In this document: piece by piece, positions 29,650-41,938 of the stretch
Layout: every line of letters begins with the position of its first letter
How positions within the stretch are numbered: position 1 is the stretch's first letter
Position numbers and translations under genes: made by a program
The notes under the pieces: model-generated
Database searches by the model: none
The model's input: only the letters and a program-made list of their open reading frames with translations
Told to the model about the DNA's origin: nothing
NCBI GenBank assembly: GCA_001910725.1
Contig: MJGA01000048.1
Location: 1-64,000 of the forward strand
DNA length: 64,000 bases
Reading direction: 5' to 3'
Origin: Phanerodontia chrysosporium
Lineage: Eukaryota; Basidiomycota; Agaricomycetes; Polyporales; Phanerochaetaceae

Positions 29650-32600
29650 TCATAGGTGCGCGGCGGGCATCCACCCATCCTCTGCACTTGCGCGGCGTTT
29701 GCAAAACGAGGGAAGCTCTGCAGGACCGGCGATGTCGATGCCGAGGACAAACGCGTCGTCATCCTCCTTAGCATCCGCAACTCTTTCCTCTTCTTCCTCT
29801 TCCTCATCTTCGTCTCCTGAATACACATCAAACAGTTCGACCTTTGTCTGCGCCTCGAGCATTCCGAATTCCATCTTGTCCGCCTCAGCATCTGCCGCAC
29901 ACAGCAGGTCCGCAGTTGACGCGCTCCGGGCGCCGTGCAGCATGTACGGTGTACCCGGTGCAGGAAGCAGCGGGGCATGTGCAGGGGCGAGACCTCCCGG
30001 GTATGATGCGCTTACAGGACCAAGGAGCGGCACCGCGGGTGGTGGAAGGCCCATCGTGACCGGGGCGGGCAGCAGTGGTCCGCTGCTCGACGCTGTTACA
30101 GCGCCCATGCTCATACTCCGGGTTCGAGGGCGTGCGCGGACGGGCACTGATGTGCGTCGGTGGCGTGTGAGCGGCGCGTGGAGCCCATCCTCCGCCGAGC
30201 TAAGCGCTAATGCTTCCTCGTCGGACGGTCCACCTCCGGGCGCGGCTGGAGGATCCACAGCCCGAAGAGAAGCGTCTTCTCGAGGCGGCTCTTCTTCCTG
30301 CGGCGTGGCTCGCGAGGGGCTGGTGAGGGCAGTGCCGAAAAACGGACTCTCGGCGCACGAGTTGGCGGGGGAGATGGGGCTGCCGACAAAGGTGGTGGTG
30401 TCGCTGAACGGGCTGGTGGCGAGAAAGCTACGGTCGCCGTCCTCGTCCTCGCTGCTGTCCTCCTCTTCCTCGCAGACTGGAAATAACCGCATGATATTAC
30501 TTTCGGCGGTGGTGACGACCAAACTCCCCCGCTTCTTCTTGACGCCCTGGACGCCCTCGAGCTCAAAGGCCTTCTCGGCATCGAGATCTTCGAGAGTGAT
30601 GACCTTGCCTGTCGCAAGCGCGCTGCGGCGGTCGGGGATGGCCAATGAACAGAAGCGCACAGCTGCTCCGCCCATGAATGCACGGTTGCTCCATGCACGG
30701 CGGCGGCTCTTCGCCTCGAGCACGTTGAGCAGCTGCTTCTCATCGGCCTGGGCCGCAGCATGCTGACTTGCGAGACGCGCAAGAATGCCGAGCAGTCGTG
30801 CACGCTCGCCGGAGAGCGCGGTGTAAGCCGCGATTGGCAGCGTAGACGGTGTAGGCGAGCTTTGCGAGCATCCTGACGACGAAAGGGCCGAGCCAGGAGA
30901 TGGTGTCAGCGAACGTGACGTCGGGCCCATGGACAGCGGCGTGAGCGTAGGACGATACGCTGGGGGAGCATCCCGGGCAAGCTGGCTGGGCAGCGGGGGC
31001 GGCTGGGTGGTTTTGATGTGCTCAAGTGGCGGTTGCTTGGTCAGGACTGGACGGCGCGGGGGCGAACTCGCGAGAGGGGCCGGTTCGAAGTCACTACTCT
31101 GTTCCTGAACGCCCGAGAAGTACTCTCCACGCTCAGGTTCAGCGAGCGGCGGGGTCGCAGGCGCACGGATGCACGCCGAGTCGAAGCTTGTTGCCTCGCT
31201 CGGCGTGTGGACACTGCTACCGTCCGTCTCAGTGCTGCCGGCGCTGCTGCTTGTTCCCGTGCTTGTACGGTCCTCGGCGTCGTCTTCGGGTTCCTCCGTG
31301 AGAGGGACGTCCTCGAGCTGCTCGTCCTCGAAGCCATCAAAGAACGGCGCAGGCTCGTCAACGATGGCACCTGTGCTCGTGCCCCACTCGCCGACGACAC
31401 CAGAAAAGCCGGAGATTGGTGGGGACACGCTGACGCTCGAAAGCAGCGGGCCCTCGATGGGCGAGAAACCCATGCGTGCGCCGACGCTATGACTGGTGCT
31501 GGGGATGCGACGCGGTGGGGTTGGCGGGAGCGCATGCATGCTGCGCAGAACGACGCGCATCTCGCGCATCTCGGCCTCTACGCGGGTAAGCAAGGAGCGC
31601 GTGACCCAGGTGACGTATCCGCCCTCGTTCGCGCGGCCAAAGCTGATCTCATCGTCCTCCTCGTCATCATCGTGGCCGGTTGCGAACTGCTGGTGGAGCG
31701 CGGCGGCGTCGGTGCCGCGGAGAATATCGGAGGCGCGCAGCACGCCGACGCTCGGGCTGCGTGAGACGCAGTGCACGCGCATGCTCGCGTCGCTCAGGCT
31801 GAAGTCGCTGCTCCGTGTGGTAAGTGCGCTGTTGACGCTGCGAAGGCGGCGGCTTGCCACGACCGCACCGTCACTCTCGACACTGCGAACTCGACGAGGT
31901 GCCCGCGTCAGCGGGACCCGTGGTGGGAGAGCGTCTGGCGTCTTCAGCTTTGCCAGAACATATCGCCGGAAGACGTCGACAAGGGTCGCGCGAGCCCGGC
32001 GGCGGAGGTCGCTGCTGCTTAGTGGCGGGTCCTGGTGAGGCGCAATGGCGAGCTGCGGATGCACGACGTGCGGTGGCGATGGTGAAGGTGAACGGCTGGA
32101 CGGTGCACTGAGTGACGTCGGGGTTTCGAGCTCTGCGCGAGGCGACGGAGACGGTGGTGGCGAACGCGAGCGAGCGTTCTTTGGCGAAATGAACGATCTG
32201 CGGAGAGGATGTCAGTACTGTCGTTTACCGCGGCAACAAAATACCCACGCCAACGCAACCAAAGACATCAGCAGACTTCCTCGCTTCTTGTGTTTCCCCT
32301 TCTTACTGCTCTCCTCTTCTACTTCCTCTTTTCTCTCCTCCTTGACTCCCTTCGCCTTCTTCCCCTTTCCTCTCTTGGTCTCGACGTGCCCAGGCACGTG
32401 CGCCTCCGCGTCCCTCCCAAACTCCTCATCCAAACTCCTCCTCCTCCCCTTGTCAGCCCTATCCCGCACCTCCTCGTAGCTGTAGCTACGCTGCATCGGC
32501 AGGAGACCGGGACCCGCACTGTGGCGCTTGCGCTCCTTCTCCTTGGGCGCAGCCGGGTAGCGGTCGTAGCGCTCGAAGCCACCGCACGCGCCGTGACGCG

Positions 32601-33237
32601 CCTCCGCGAACGCGAACCGCTCGTGGTACGTGTGGCGCCGTTCGCGTTCGCGGCGCTCGCGCTCGCCCGCGGCCGCGCTCTCGTTGACGTCGCGCAGGAC
32701 GCTCTGCAGGGCCGCACGGCACGCCGCCGCGTCGCTGCCCGCGCTGTCTTCCTCTGCGCCAGGGGCGTCCCAGACCCAGCTGACCTCGCGCCCGTCGACG
32801 TACCGGCAGAGTACGCGCACGCGGCGCGGGCACGCGTCGAGCGGGTTCTCGCACTCCTCGGCGGGGGTCGCGATGTCGCCGGCTGTGGCGCTGCCGTCGG
32901 AGAGGTCGAACACGACCTCGCTCAGCACCGCGGCGATCCATGTCGCCTTGTCGAGCGCGTGCGGGGTCAGGCTGCCCTGGCCGTTGTTCGACCCGGTGCC
33001 TGCAGGCGCGCCGAGGCCTGCGAGCGCAGGACTCAGCCCGGATCCGCGTCCGAGCGGCAGCGGGCCGTCGACGCGGGCAAGGATGTTGTGTTCAGCGTCG
33101 AGAAGGCTCTCTTCGACAACGAGCTTCAGGAGAGCCGCGTAGCTCGCGGGCAACGGTAGGTTGGATGGTGGAGCGGGGTACGCGAGGGTGAAGAGGACCG
33201 TCGGAAGCGGGTGGGGCGGCAAGAGCTTGAGTTGCAT
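29650..33237 (-). CDS. Large low-complexity protein of unknown function, two exons, 1178 aa
   Basis: Exons on the minus strand are 32249-33237 and 29650-32197, with a 51-nt intron (GTGGGT to CCGCAG); the join reads LMSLVALA-SFISPKNARS. The total is exactly in frame. The N-terminal about 130 residues (MQLKLLPPHPLPTVLFTLAY, YAALLKLVVEESLLDAEHNI, KATWIAAVLSEVVFDLSDG) look folded. Then come basic/acidic stretches (RERRERERRHTYHERF, KRGKGKKAKGVKEERKEE) and a long Ser/Pro-rich disordered part with acidic runs (DEDEEEEEEERVADAKEDDD). A short helical region near ALSGERARLLGILARLASQH is the only other ordered-looking part. I recognise no family. Many plus-strand frames over this gene are shadows of its composition. 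Confidence 0.75.
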
Positions 33238-35182
33238 GGTGGGTACGGATTACTGTGGAGTGGGGATGGTGGCGCAATACACAAGTTGTACAGAGACAGC
33301 TACTGCGACTGTCAGCGTTGCGATGTGGATGGTCAGAAGGGGCGAACGAACCTTTCACAAAATTACTACAAGAAGGAACAACTTTTGATGCTTGATTATG
33401 ACGAGAGCAAGGGGCGTCTCGTCGGGGATTATGTGTGCGTGTGCGTGTGATTATCTTGGCAAGGACCGTTGGTGGATTACGACGAAAGTAGCACAGCCTC
33501 GGTGGAAATTATGAAAGAGAGAGGCACGCGGAGTGGACGTCGCTGAATATGCCTAAATGGTCGAGCTGATGAAGACATGTTAGCACGTCGTTTTTGTAAA
33601 GTTGCGATAGGAAAGGAACAAAGAAACAAAGGCGACATAAGGCTGTAAAGTCCGCATACCGTCCATGGAAGAAATTCAGCAGTCAAGCTTCCTGTCGACC
33701 TGGCGACAACACGGGCGCAGTGCAAGTGGACATGAAGCCCATTCCTGGGTATCGTCGGTGGACGAATGGTTGAGCAATGCCGTTTTCGGCAATCCATTCC
33801 CGTAGCCGGCGATGCCAGCCTCGAGAGCTGTACAACCGCTCATGCTGCGAATACCCCTAGGGGAAACAGCGCTGGCACGACAGCATGATGTCCCCAGCCG
33901 GTCTGGTCTGCCTTGCTGGGGTGACCCTAGATACAGACCCACAGCCAAGGTGTCGCTCTTCGGGATGGCGCAGCGCAGGGAGGTCAAAAGAGAACATGTG
34001 CTCACCGATGCCTTCCTCTAAAAACGACCGGGTGATGAAAGCCTGCAGAGATTATCAGCGTCATTGTCACTCGAGTGCGGGATGAAACTGAAATCCGAAA
34101 AAGTCGGAAGTAGACAACAATAAAACAAAGTAGCAACGGCGCAGGGTCGCACTGATGAGCTCGCAGCACGTGTATAGGGGGCGTACGTAACAATTCGATG
34201 AAGCATGCAAACAGCGAGGGGAGCATACACGAGGGCACACCGGCGTACACAGGAGTCCACGGCGGCTCGGAGGTGTGTGTCGGAACGTGGAGTTCAGAAC
34301 GCAAATTGCCTCCGCATCCCGGGCGCCCGGATGGGAAAGTTTCAAAGCGGTGTGGGATTGTCGAGGGCAAGATAGGGAAAGGGTGAAGGGACGGGATGCA
34401 CATGAGGAGATACGTACCGAATCTTGAACGGCTGCGATGGAGGCGACCCGGAAAACGTTGACGGAAAGACGAGCTCTGGCGGTTGCGCTTGGTCAGGAAC
34501 CGCTCTGAACGATGCACGGCGGGACAGAAAACGCCGGATTATAGATATAAAATAAAGCAAAGAGGGAGTGCGGGGAGATGAACGCGGAAGCAAAAAGGCA
34601 GGGACGGGAGGGAGAGAGGGAGGGGATGGGGTGATGGGGGATTATGGCCAATCATCGGAAGAGAAAAGACGGCAGCGAAAAGGAAACATACCGAAGGCAA
34701 CCGCTTGCGGGTACGGCGACAAGGAAGAGACGACGGGGGCACGCTGCGTCGTCGCGGTTCGCTGGCGGCGGCTGCTTCGCTTCGGGAGGTCGGCGGGGGC
34801 GTGCTGGCCGACGGCTCGGGTCGCGTGGGCGGCGTTGGCGGCGACGAGGACGACCGAGGAAGCGAGCTCGTGGTCGTCGAGAGAGAGGGCGACGCAGGCG
34901 AGAGCAGAGCGAGGCGAGACTCTGGCGAGAGAGAGCCCCCGTGCGCCCGCGCAAGCGAGACCGCGAAAGCCGTTCATGCGCGACCGGCCCCGCCTCGCAG
35001 TTTTGATCCCGCGGCAGGCGTCCATTGGCCAGCAATCCCGCCATCAGATACCCATATATGGACATGGGCGGGACGCCCGTCCGCTCCGGACTTGCGAGCC
35101 TGGCGCTCTTCTGCTCGTCCTCGCCCTCGTGCTCGTCCTTGTCTTCGTCTTCGTCCTCGACTTTTCCTCGTCCTCGTCCTTC
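33238..35182. other. Divergent 1.9-kb promoter region
   Basis: It separates the minus-strand unknown gene from the plus-strand nucleoside phosphorylase. Only scattered short frames; no RNA gene recognised. The last 500 bp are GC-rich with frames in several phases, probably untranslated leader of the phosphorylase gene. Confidence 0.45.
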
Positions 35183-36397
35183 ATGTCTGTTCCGTCGTCG
35201 ATCCCGCCGCACGCGCCGTCGAGCGTGCTACCGTTTGCAGAGGCACTCGATACCCTCGCGCAGCTGCTCCCTGCCAAGCTGCTCAAGCCCCGCGTCGGCA
35301 TCGTTTGCGGATCTGGATTGAGCACCCTCGCAAAGAGCCTCCGCGATGTCGTCGAGGTCCCGTATGACAAGCTCGCTGGATTTGGCCAGAACACCGTGCA
35401 GGGACACCGCAGCGCACTCGCGTTTGGTCTCATCGGCGACGTGCCCGTCGTGGCGATGCTCGGGAGGGTGCGTGCGCTGCCTCCGAACTCGGTGCTCAGA
35501 CTGACCTCGCGTAGTTCCATCCGTACGAGGGACACCCTCTGCGCACCGTCACCTACCCCATCCGCCTCCTCGCAAAGCTCGGCGTGAAGGAACTGCTCAT
35601 CACGAACGCCTCGGGTGGACTCAATCCCTCCTACGACGTCGGCTCCAGTGCGCCCCCACTTTTCTTTCTCCCGCCTACGCGCTGATACCCCGCAGTCGTG
35701 CTCATCGCCGACCATCTCGCCGTGCCAAACCTCGCAGGCCCGCTCAACGCCCTCTTTGGCCCGACGCTCAGCCCCGACTACCCGCGCTTCGTCCCGCTCA
35801 GCGACGCATACAGCCGGCGCGTCCGCAAGGAGGTCCTGCGCTCCGCATACGAGCTCGCGAAGGAGGGAGTCTTTGGTGAGGACGCGAAGCAGAAGGCTCT
35901 CGGTGTGTAATCTTCTCTTGGGCTGGGTATATGCGCGGCTTACCTCCAGTGCCAGCTTCATCACCCACCCTGCCTCTCCACGAAGGCACATACGCGTATG
36001 TTTCAGGCCCAACGTACGAGACGCCCGCCGAAGGCCGCTTCCTGCGCTCAGCCGGTGCAGACGTCGTCGGCATGAGCACCGTCCCCGAGGTGCTCGCTGC
36101 ACGCGAAGAGGGCGTCGAGCTCGCCGTCCTCACCCTCGTCACGAACCGCGTCGTCGTCGGCGCCAAGGAGGACGGCTGGGTCGGCGAGGAGATCATTAAC
36201 GAGGTGCATTCCGCCTTCTGCTTGCGCCCGCGACGCGACGCTAACGAGCGCGCCAGGTCGTGGGCAAGGACGTCCCGCCAAAGGTCACCGAGACGGTCTC
36301 ACACGAAGAGGTGCTCGAAGTTGGCAAGCTTCGTGCCGAGGTCATGCGTCAGCTCGTCGAGCGCACCGTGCTGCGCCTCGCCGCTTCGCGTAACTAA
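35183..36397 (+). CDS. Purine nucleoside phosphorylase, five exons, 339 aa
   Basis: The enzyme splits purine nucleosides with phosphate to free base and ribose-1-phosphate in purine salvage. Exons: 35183-35467, 35515-35647, 35696-35902, 35950-36203, 36257-36397 (1020 nt, in frame). Motifs in order are GIVCGSGLSTL (phosphate-binding Ser), FGQNTVQGHRS, LGRFHPYEGH, ITNASGGLNPSYDVG (the base-site Asn/Ala/Gly stretch), FVPLSDAYS, SGPTYETPAEGRFLRSAGAD, MSTVPEVLAAREEG and TLVTNRV. This is the trimeric PNP class. The fourth exon acceptor could be 35949 or six bases later; both keep the frame. Length is slightly above the usual 290-320 because of an N-terminal extension and an insert around the third intron. 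Confidence 0.93.
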
Positions 36398-37682
36398 TCA
36401 CAGCTAGGTTGTTTGATCGGCCTGCTTATGTTGTGCCTCTGCTGATACCGCGTAGGTCTTCTTGGATATACGACAATGTAGACATAGACGAGACACAATG
36501 TAACATGATATCACACAAACGCGTCTGCACACTCGGACATGGCTCGGGCGTGCCCGGCCCCCCTCTTGGTCGGTCTGCAGTCCTTGCCAACACGACGGGC
36601 CAGGCCATCAGTCTTTCTTTCGCGACTGGACATCGGACAGAACCGCCGTTCCACTAGGGTTGGTGTCACCGTCTGTGCCCGCCTGCCCTTCACTGAGCGT
36701 CTGTGCAGGTCTCATTGCGCGGCACGCCCGCCATGCCTGATGCGTTTGGATTCTCCTGCAACAAAGCCTCCAGCGTTCGCTCGGCCAAGCCACAGCTGAC
36801 CCCGAGCAGCAACGACCGCGATCCAGGGGCCCCGGACATTCGCGGGTGAGATGGGCTGTGTGTGCAATCAACGAGCCGGGGGACGAGACACATGCGCGAC
36901 CCACCGTACTTACCCCGCGAATTCCAGGGTGCCAATCCTTCACGGCGCGCCCCGTGCCGCGGGAAGCGTTGGCGGGCAGACGTACCGGCGATCGCGTCTT
37001 GCTCCGCAGCGTCTATGTGTGTGGCGGCCGCATCCGTCTGAAACGGATGTGGCGTCCTCGTTTCGGCGTCCCGCCGCTGTGCAGCAGCCGCGGCGCGGCG
37101 GGGGTCATTTGCGCCTCGACGTCGGTCCTGGCCGCCCAGCACGTCTCGCCGCCGCTCTGGCTCTGCCGCTGGATTGAAGCCCAAGTCCGCCGTCGGGCTG
37201 CACAGGACTGTACCGCGGGCGGCAGGGTGTGCAATGCGGTCGCGCACGGGCTGTGACCCACGATTGGCGCCGGGCTTGGCTCGGTGGGCGGCGTGCGTCC
37301 ACCGAGGTCAGATTCCCTCCTCGCGGTCATGCGCTGAGCATATCGTGCCATGTCGCGACAGCAAGGCTGGACACGACACGGCGCTTCTGTGCTAAGCGAC
37401 ATGTCTCCGCCGGCGCGCTGTGACTTTTTCAGCCGATCAGCTCCGTCCTACCTACGAACACTGCAGTGGTACGGTGGTGTGTCTTCAGTGTCTCCTGCCC
37501 TCTCCGTAAGACCTTCGGCAGCCCGAGAGGAGCCCGAGCCTGTCGTTCTCAATGCCACTGCGCGAAACGACCGCCGCGCACATGCCCTGTTTCTGAGTGG
37601 AGGCCGTCTCGTGGCCTGCTTGGACTATAAAGACTAGGGCTTCGCGCCAAGATGTTTCCATCGGCGACATCCCCGCATTACC
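36398..37682 (+). promoter_or_regulatory. Upstream region of the first GMC gene, with blocks shared with the second
   Basis: The first part holds the PNP 3' flank. Blocks recurring upstream of the second GMC gene are CCGTCTGAAACGRATGTGGCG (37035-37055; counterpart about 41270-41290) and CTCGGTGGGCGGC (37281-37293; counterpart about 41498-41510). A TATAAA lies at 37626-37631, 52 bases before the start codon. The shared blocks may be regulatory sites or just remains of the duplication. Confidence 0.5.
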
Positions 37683-40597
37683 ATGATTGTTCCTACCGAC
37701 CAACTCGACGCCCAGTCTTTCGACTATGTCATCGTCGGTGCGTACCACCCCTTGCAGCTGAAAGCTTCATACTTATCTGAACATGTACAGGCGGTGGAGT
37801 GCGCATATTTAGCTATTCGTAGACATCTGCTTATACCCCGATCCCAACTCGCAGACCGCAGGCCTTACCCTGGCCGCACGCCTCACCGAAGACCCTTCGA
37901 TCAACGTCCTTGTTCTGGAAGCTGGCCAAGCGAATATCGACGACATGCAGCTGCGTACGCCCTGTCAGCACTCTCTTACTAGCCGATCGCGTCTGAGTGC
38001 GGCTCGAATCCCTAGTGCGACCGGCCAGCTACGCGAGCCACTTCGGGAACCCCTCCTATGCTTGGCCACACAAGACCGTGCGTTCTCTCCTGCTCCGACC
38101 AGGCGCATGCTGACCCCCCTCTAGACTGAACAGAAGTACCTCAACGGCAGATCGGCGGACTGGCCACGGTGAGTGTCCCGTCGAGAGCCGGTGCGGGCGC
38201 CGGAGCTGACACGGGCGTGCAGCGGCAAGGGCCTCGGAGGCTCGTCTGGCATCAACTTCATGGTGTACACGAAGCCCCCAGCGAGCGACATCGACGGTGC
38301 GGTGCATCATTCTGCTCTTCGACCTCGCTGACATGCGAGCACACAGATATTGAGCGCCTTGGAAATCCGGGCTGGAGCTGGAAAGGGCTCGCACCGTACT
38401 TTCGCCGCGTAGAGGGGTGAGTTGCGTGCCCCGACCCACCACGATCTGTCCTGACACATGCCGGCCGCAGCTTCACTGACCCTACCGACGAATACAAGCA
38501 ACAGACCGGCGTTAACACCTCTGATTGGAAGATTGGGCGCGATGGTACGTGTGCTACTCGTTCTGATAAGCTCAAGGTATGGATCTTATTCCCGCAGGGC
38601 CACTCCAGATTTCGTTCCCTGCACACTTTTCAGACTTCGAGTTGGAGATTCAGAAGGTCCTCCGCACCTCTATCTGTCCGCGTCTCCTCGCTTATCATGC
38701 CCGCCGTAGAGCTTTATCAATGCAGGCCTTTCACCTGCCAAGCGACCCGTGAGTGCCCTGATTGTTTTGCCTAGTGATCCTCTAACAGACCCTATGAACA
38801 GCTTGATGGCGACGTCAGTGACTTTTTTGCCTGCGAGACGTCCATGTACTCATACATGTGCAGCCCGCCGGCGTCGCCTTCTGTCCCAACACGTACGACC
38901 CACGCTTACACAAGCGGTCGTATGCCACAACGGTACGCCTACAGAGACCCCCTTTCGGTGGCGTACCGCTAAGGAGCCAGCAGGCATATTACCTCCCACA
39001 CAAGGACCGCCCTAATTACCGTGTCGCCGTCGGAGCGCACGTCAACCGCGTGCTGTCCGAGAAAGGTCCTACAGGCGTGTGGGTCGCAACTGGCGTTCAG
39101 TTCACCGACGTAGCGACGGGCAAATCAGGCACCGTATTCGCGAGGAAGGAGGTCTTACTTTGCGCAGGGTACGTCTCGAGCCTGTAGAACATTGCACACG
39201 CTAAGTCTCTGCCACAGGGCGCTCAAGACGCCGCAGATCCTCGAGCTCTCGGGCTTCGGTCGCCCCGACGTCCTGAAGAGGATCGGGGTTCCGGTCAAGG
39301 AGGCTCTGCTCGGCGTGGGCGAGAACCTCCAGGAGCACTACTTTGTGGGCTTCAGTTGGGGTGCGTGTCCGCGCCGCTGCCTGCCTGCGTATCGCTGACC
39401 GGCTGTGGCAGAACTGAAGGATGACGTCCCATATGACACGTACGACCTCCTCCGCGACCCGGCTATTGCCGCGCAGCACGCCGACCTGCAGTACGTCGCC
39501 GGTCACCGCGCGTGTCCGGCTGTGTTCTGACGATACACAGTGCACTCGGGAAGGGGCTCCACACCACTGGTGTTGTCGGTTTCTCGTGGGCGAGCCCGCG
39601 TCCGTCGTTCCGCCGGACAGGCAGGCAGCGCTGCGCGGGAGATCCAGGCGGCCATTGACGCGGCAGACGAGAAGGCGAACCCCGGGCTAAAGACGCAGCT
39701 CAGTATTGCGCTTGAGCGGTTCGACACAAGCCCCGGTCTCGAGTTCATCAGCTTTCTAGGATTTCTCAGCGGGCCTAGTATGCTTCGTTGCTACCTACTC
39801 TCGCATAGACAGCGCTGACCACCCACATGCTGGTAGAACCACCCGAGCCCGGCAAGCGCTACGTGAGCATCGTCGTAGCCACTAATCACTGTCTATCTCG
39901 CGGAGCGTCGTGAGTAACATCGATCTAGGGGCTGCATACAACCTCCAGTTCTCACACACACAACAGCATTGCGCCTCTGCCGACCCGCAACAAGATCCGG
40001 ATAGTGATGCGCGATACTACGAGCAGGACGTCGGTCAGTGTCCTCCAGTAATTTCTATCTTCAACCATTTATACTCAGTCGCCACGACAGACCTGTCACT
40101 ACACGTCGAAGCCGCAAAGTATGCACGCAGAGTTGCGAGCATGCCACCAATGTGCGACTTGCTCGCGCGGGAGTACAACCCAGGCCCGAGGTGCAGAGTA
40201 ACGAGCAGTTGCGTGGTGCGTGTATGCGGCACAAGTCCAACGTGTGCCAATATTGACGGCATCCGGGGCACTGCACAGAGTGGGCGAAGCTGACGTTGGG
40301 GACGACCTGGCACACGGCGTCTTCTTGCTCGATGTTGCCAAGAGCACAGAACGGGGTCGTCGACCCGACGCTCAAGGTGTACGGTACCCAGAACCTACGC
40401 GTGGTCGACCTCTCTATCGTGCCGCTTCACATTGCTGCGCATACCCAGGCAACTGTGTATGCGACCGCGGAGAAAGGCAAGTGTCTTCTTCAAAAACAAA
40501 ATGATGCCAGGAGCTCATCAGAGAACGGGCAGCTGCGGACATGATCAAAGCAGCGGGTGCAGGAGAGCAATCTCAGAGTGGCGGTGCATCTGGGTAA
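37683..40597 (+). pseudogene. GMC oxidoreductase, aryl-alcohol-oxidase-like, copy A, frameshifted
   Basis: GMC flavoenzymes of this type oxidise alcohols with FAD and release H2O2. The first exon reads MIVPTDQLDAQSFDYVIV; an 8-nt exon GCGGTGGA (37791-37798) supplies the glycines of the FAD motif GGGTAGLTLAARLTEDPS. Then follow SYASHFGNPSYAWPHKT, GKGLGGSSGINFMVY, IERLGNPGWSWKGLAPYF, VGAHVNRVLSEKGPTGVWV and LCAGALKTPQILELSGFG. Two places break the frame. Near 39595-39655 (after FSWASP) the sequence is 2 nt shorter than copy B. At about 40190 one base is missing before VQSNEQLR. The last intron begins GC (GCAAGT) and ends GGGCAG; the tail is AADMIKAAGAGEQSQSG. More than twenty exons. Either a recent pseudogene or a sequence with base-calling errors. 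Confidence 0.8.
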
Positions 40598-41938
40598 CGG
40601 CACTAACTACGGCGGACTGGCACTACTTGACCCAAGATGTCAACGTGCTTAACGACGATTGTACGTCCTCGATCTTACACGTCGCGTAAGTAAAACATGC
40701 AGAAATATAGCTGGCTTATGTTCTATCTACCTGGATGATGTGTCTTGGTGCCATGAGCAAGCCCAAAGCAACGACGGCACGAACCTGTGGCGGTATTTAC
40801 CAAAGACAGTTAGTGCGGGAGGGCGCGTATTTGGGCGCTCGACATTGTTTTTCTTTGTTTCTGGTTTCCTCCAGCCTTCACGGAGCTCGAATCGGTACCA
40901 CATAGGATAGCGATCCTGACAAGCAAGGCACTCCTTTCACGGCTGCAATCCAACGGCATGTTCAGTGAAATGTCGAGGTTCGAATATCCAAGTCGTCACT
41001 GAGTGACTTACGCTGCAGCCTGACACTAATGTCTTGCCCCTTTCAACGTCCCTTCGAGATGAATGCGGGCCTTCAGCAAAGCCAAAGCCATTCTATCCTA
41101 TACATTGCGTTATATAGGATGCCGGGCATCCCTACAGCTATGTTCTCAGAAGGCCGGGAATCAGGCCGTTGGAGCAATGCCGCCTGAAGCGCGGACCTGT
41201 GCCAACGGAGGGTTGGCAGTCGGCGATCGCGATGTATCCCCGCAAGATGCATGATTGTGGTGATCACGTCCGTCTGAAACGAATGTGGCGTCCACGATTC
41301 GAGGCCCGCCGTAGCCCGCCGCGACGCTACGTGGCGAGGCCCAGTCCCTTCTAGGCGTAGATGCAACCAAGGTGCGCATTGCTGTTGTACGTGTCTATGC
41401 TGCTGAGGGCATCATCGTGTACTCTACTCCCATAGCGCTGCCGACTCGGAGACTCGGCGGCTCACGGCTGTAACCCTGCGGATGATGCCCGACACCGCTC
41501 GGTGGGCGGCATCTGTCCACCGGAGTCTGACCGCACTCCTCGACGCTGCCTCCGCGTGCAGGTATCTGGACAATAATGTAGAACGCGGACGCAACTCCGC
41601 CCCCCTGCACCAGGCGACGTGTCTCTGGTGGTACACCGTGACTTCTTCCCGACCGATGCCGCCGCCTCATGTTCGTCGCATTGACATACACTGATACGGC
41701 GGTGCGCTAGCCCACATTGCGGTCATCGGAACCGCCACATCGCGCCGAGATGTCTTTTTCAGTCCTGTAATGAGCCCGAGGACAGGACAATAGCGGCTCC
41801 TCGACAGTACATTGACATAACGTCTCACGTAGCATTGTTGGACGTCACTCGGTCCTACCCGCTACCTACGGTATAAAGGATAAGACCCAGAGTCCAGGGA
41901 CTTCCGCACCGACATCGCTCCAACATTCTGTCCCAAGC
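40598..41938 (+). promoter_or_regulatory. Upstream region of the second GMC gene
   Basis: Contains the shared blocks near 41270-41290 and 41498-41510 and a TATAAA at 41872-41877, 62 bases before the ATG. Spacing of block counterparts to copy A is about 4.2-4.26 kb, the period of the tandem duplication. No other gene recognised. Confidence 0.5.

Noticed and set aside
29699..30766. 355-codon plus-strand frame
   Set aside because: Antisense of the Ser-rich, acidic part of the minus-strand gene; its Ser-rich product is explained by reverse-complement codons.
32209..33159. 316-codon plus-strand frame
   Set aside because: It mirrors the minus-strand unknown gene, starts without good context and reads as Arg/Ala/Val-rich shadow sequence.
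34568..35182. Upstream extension of the phosphorylase frame
   Set aside because: The frame is open upstream of the chosen ATG at 35183, but the extra sequence is Arg-rich or repetitive (LALVLVLVFVFVLDF) and unlike the family; it reads as GC-rich leader.
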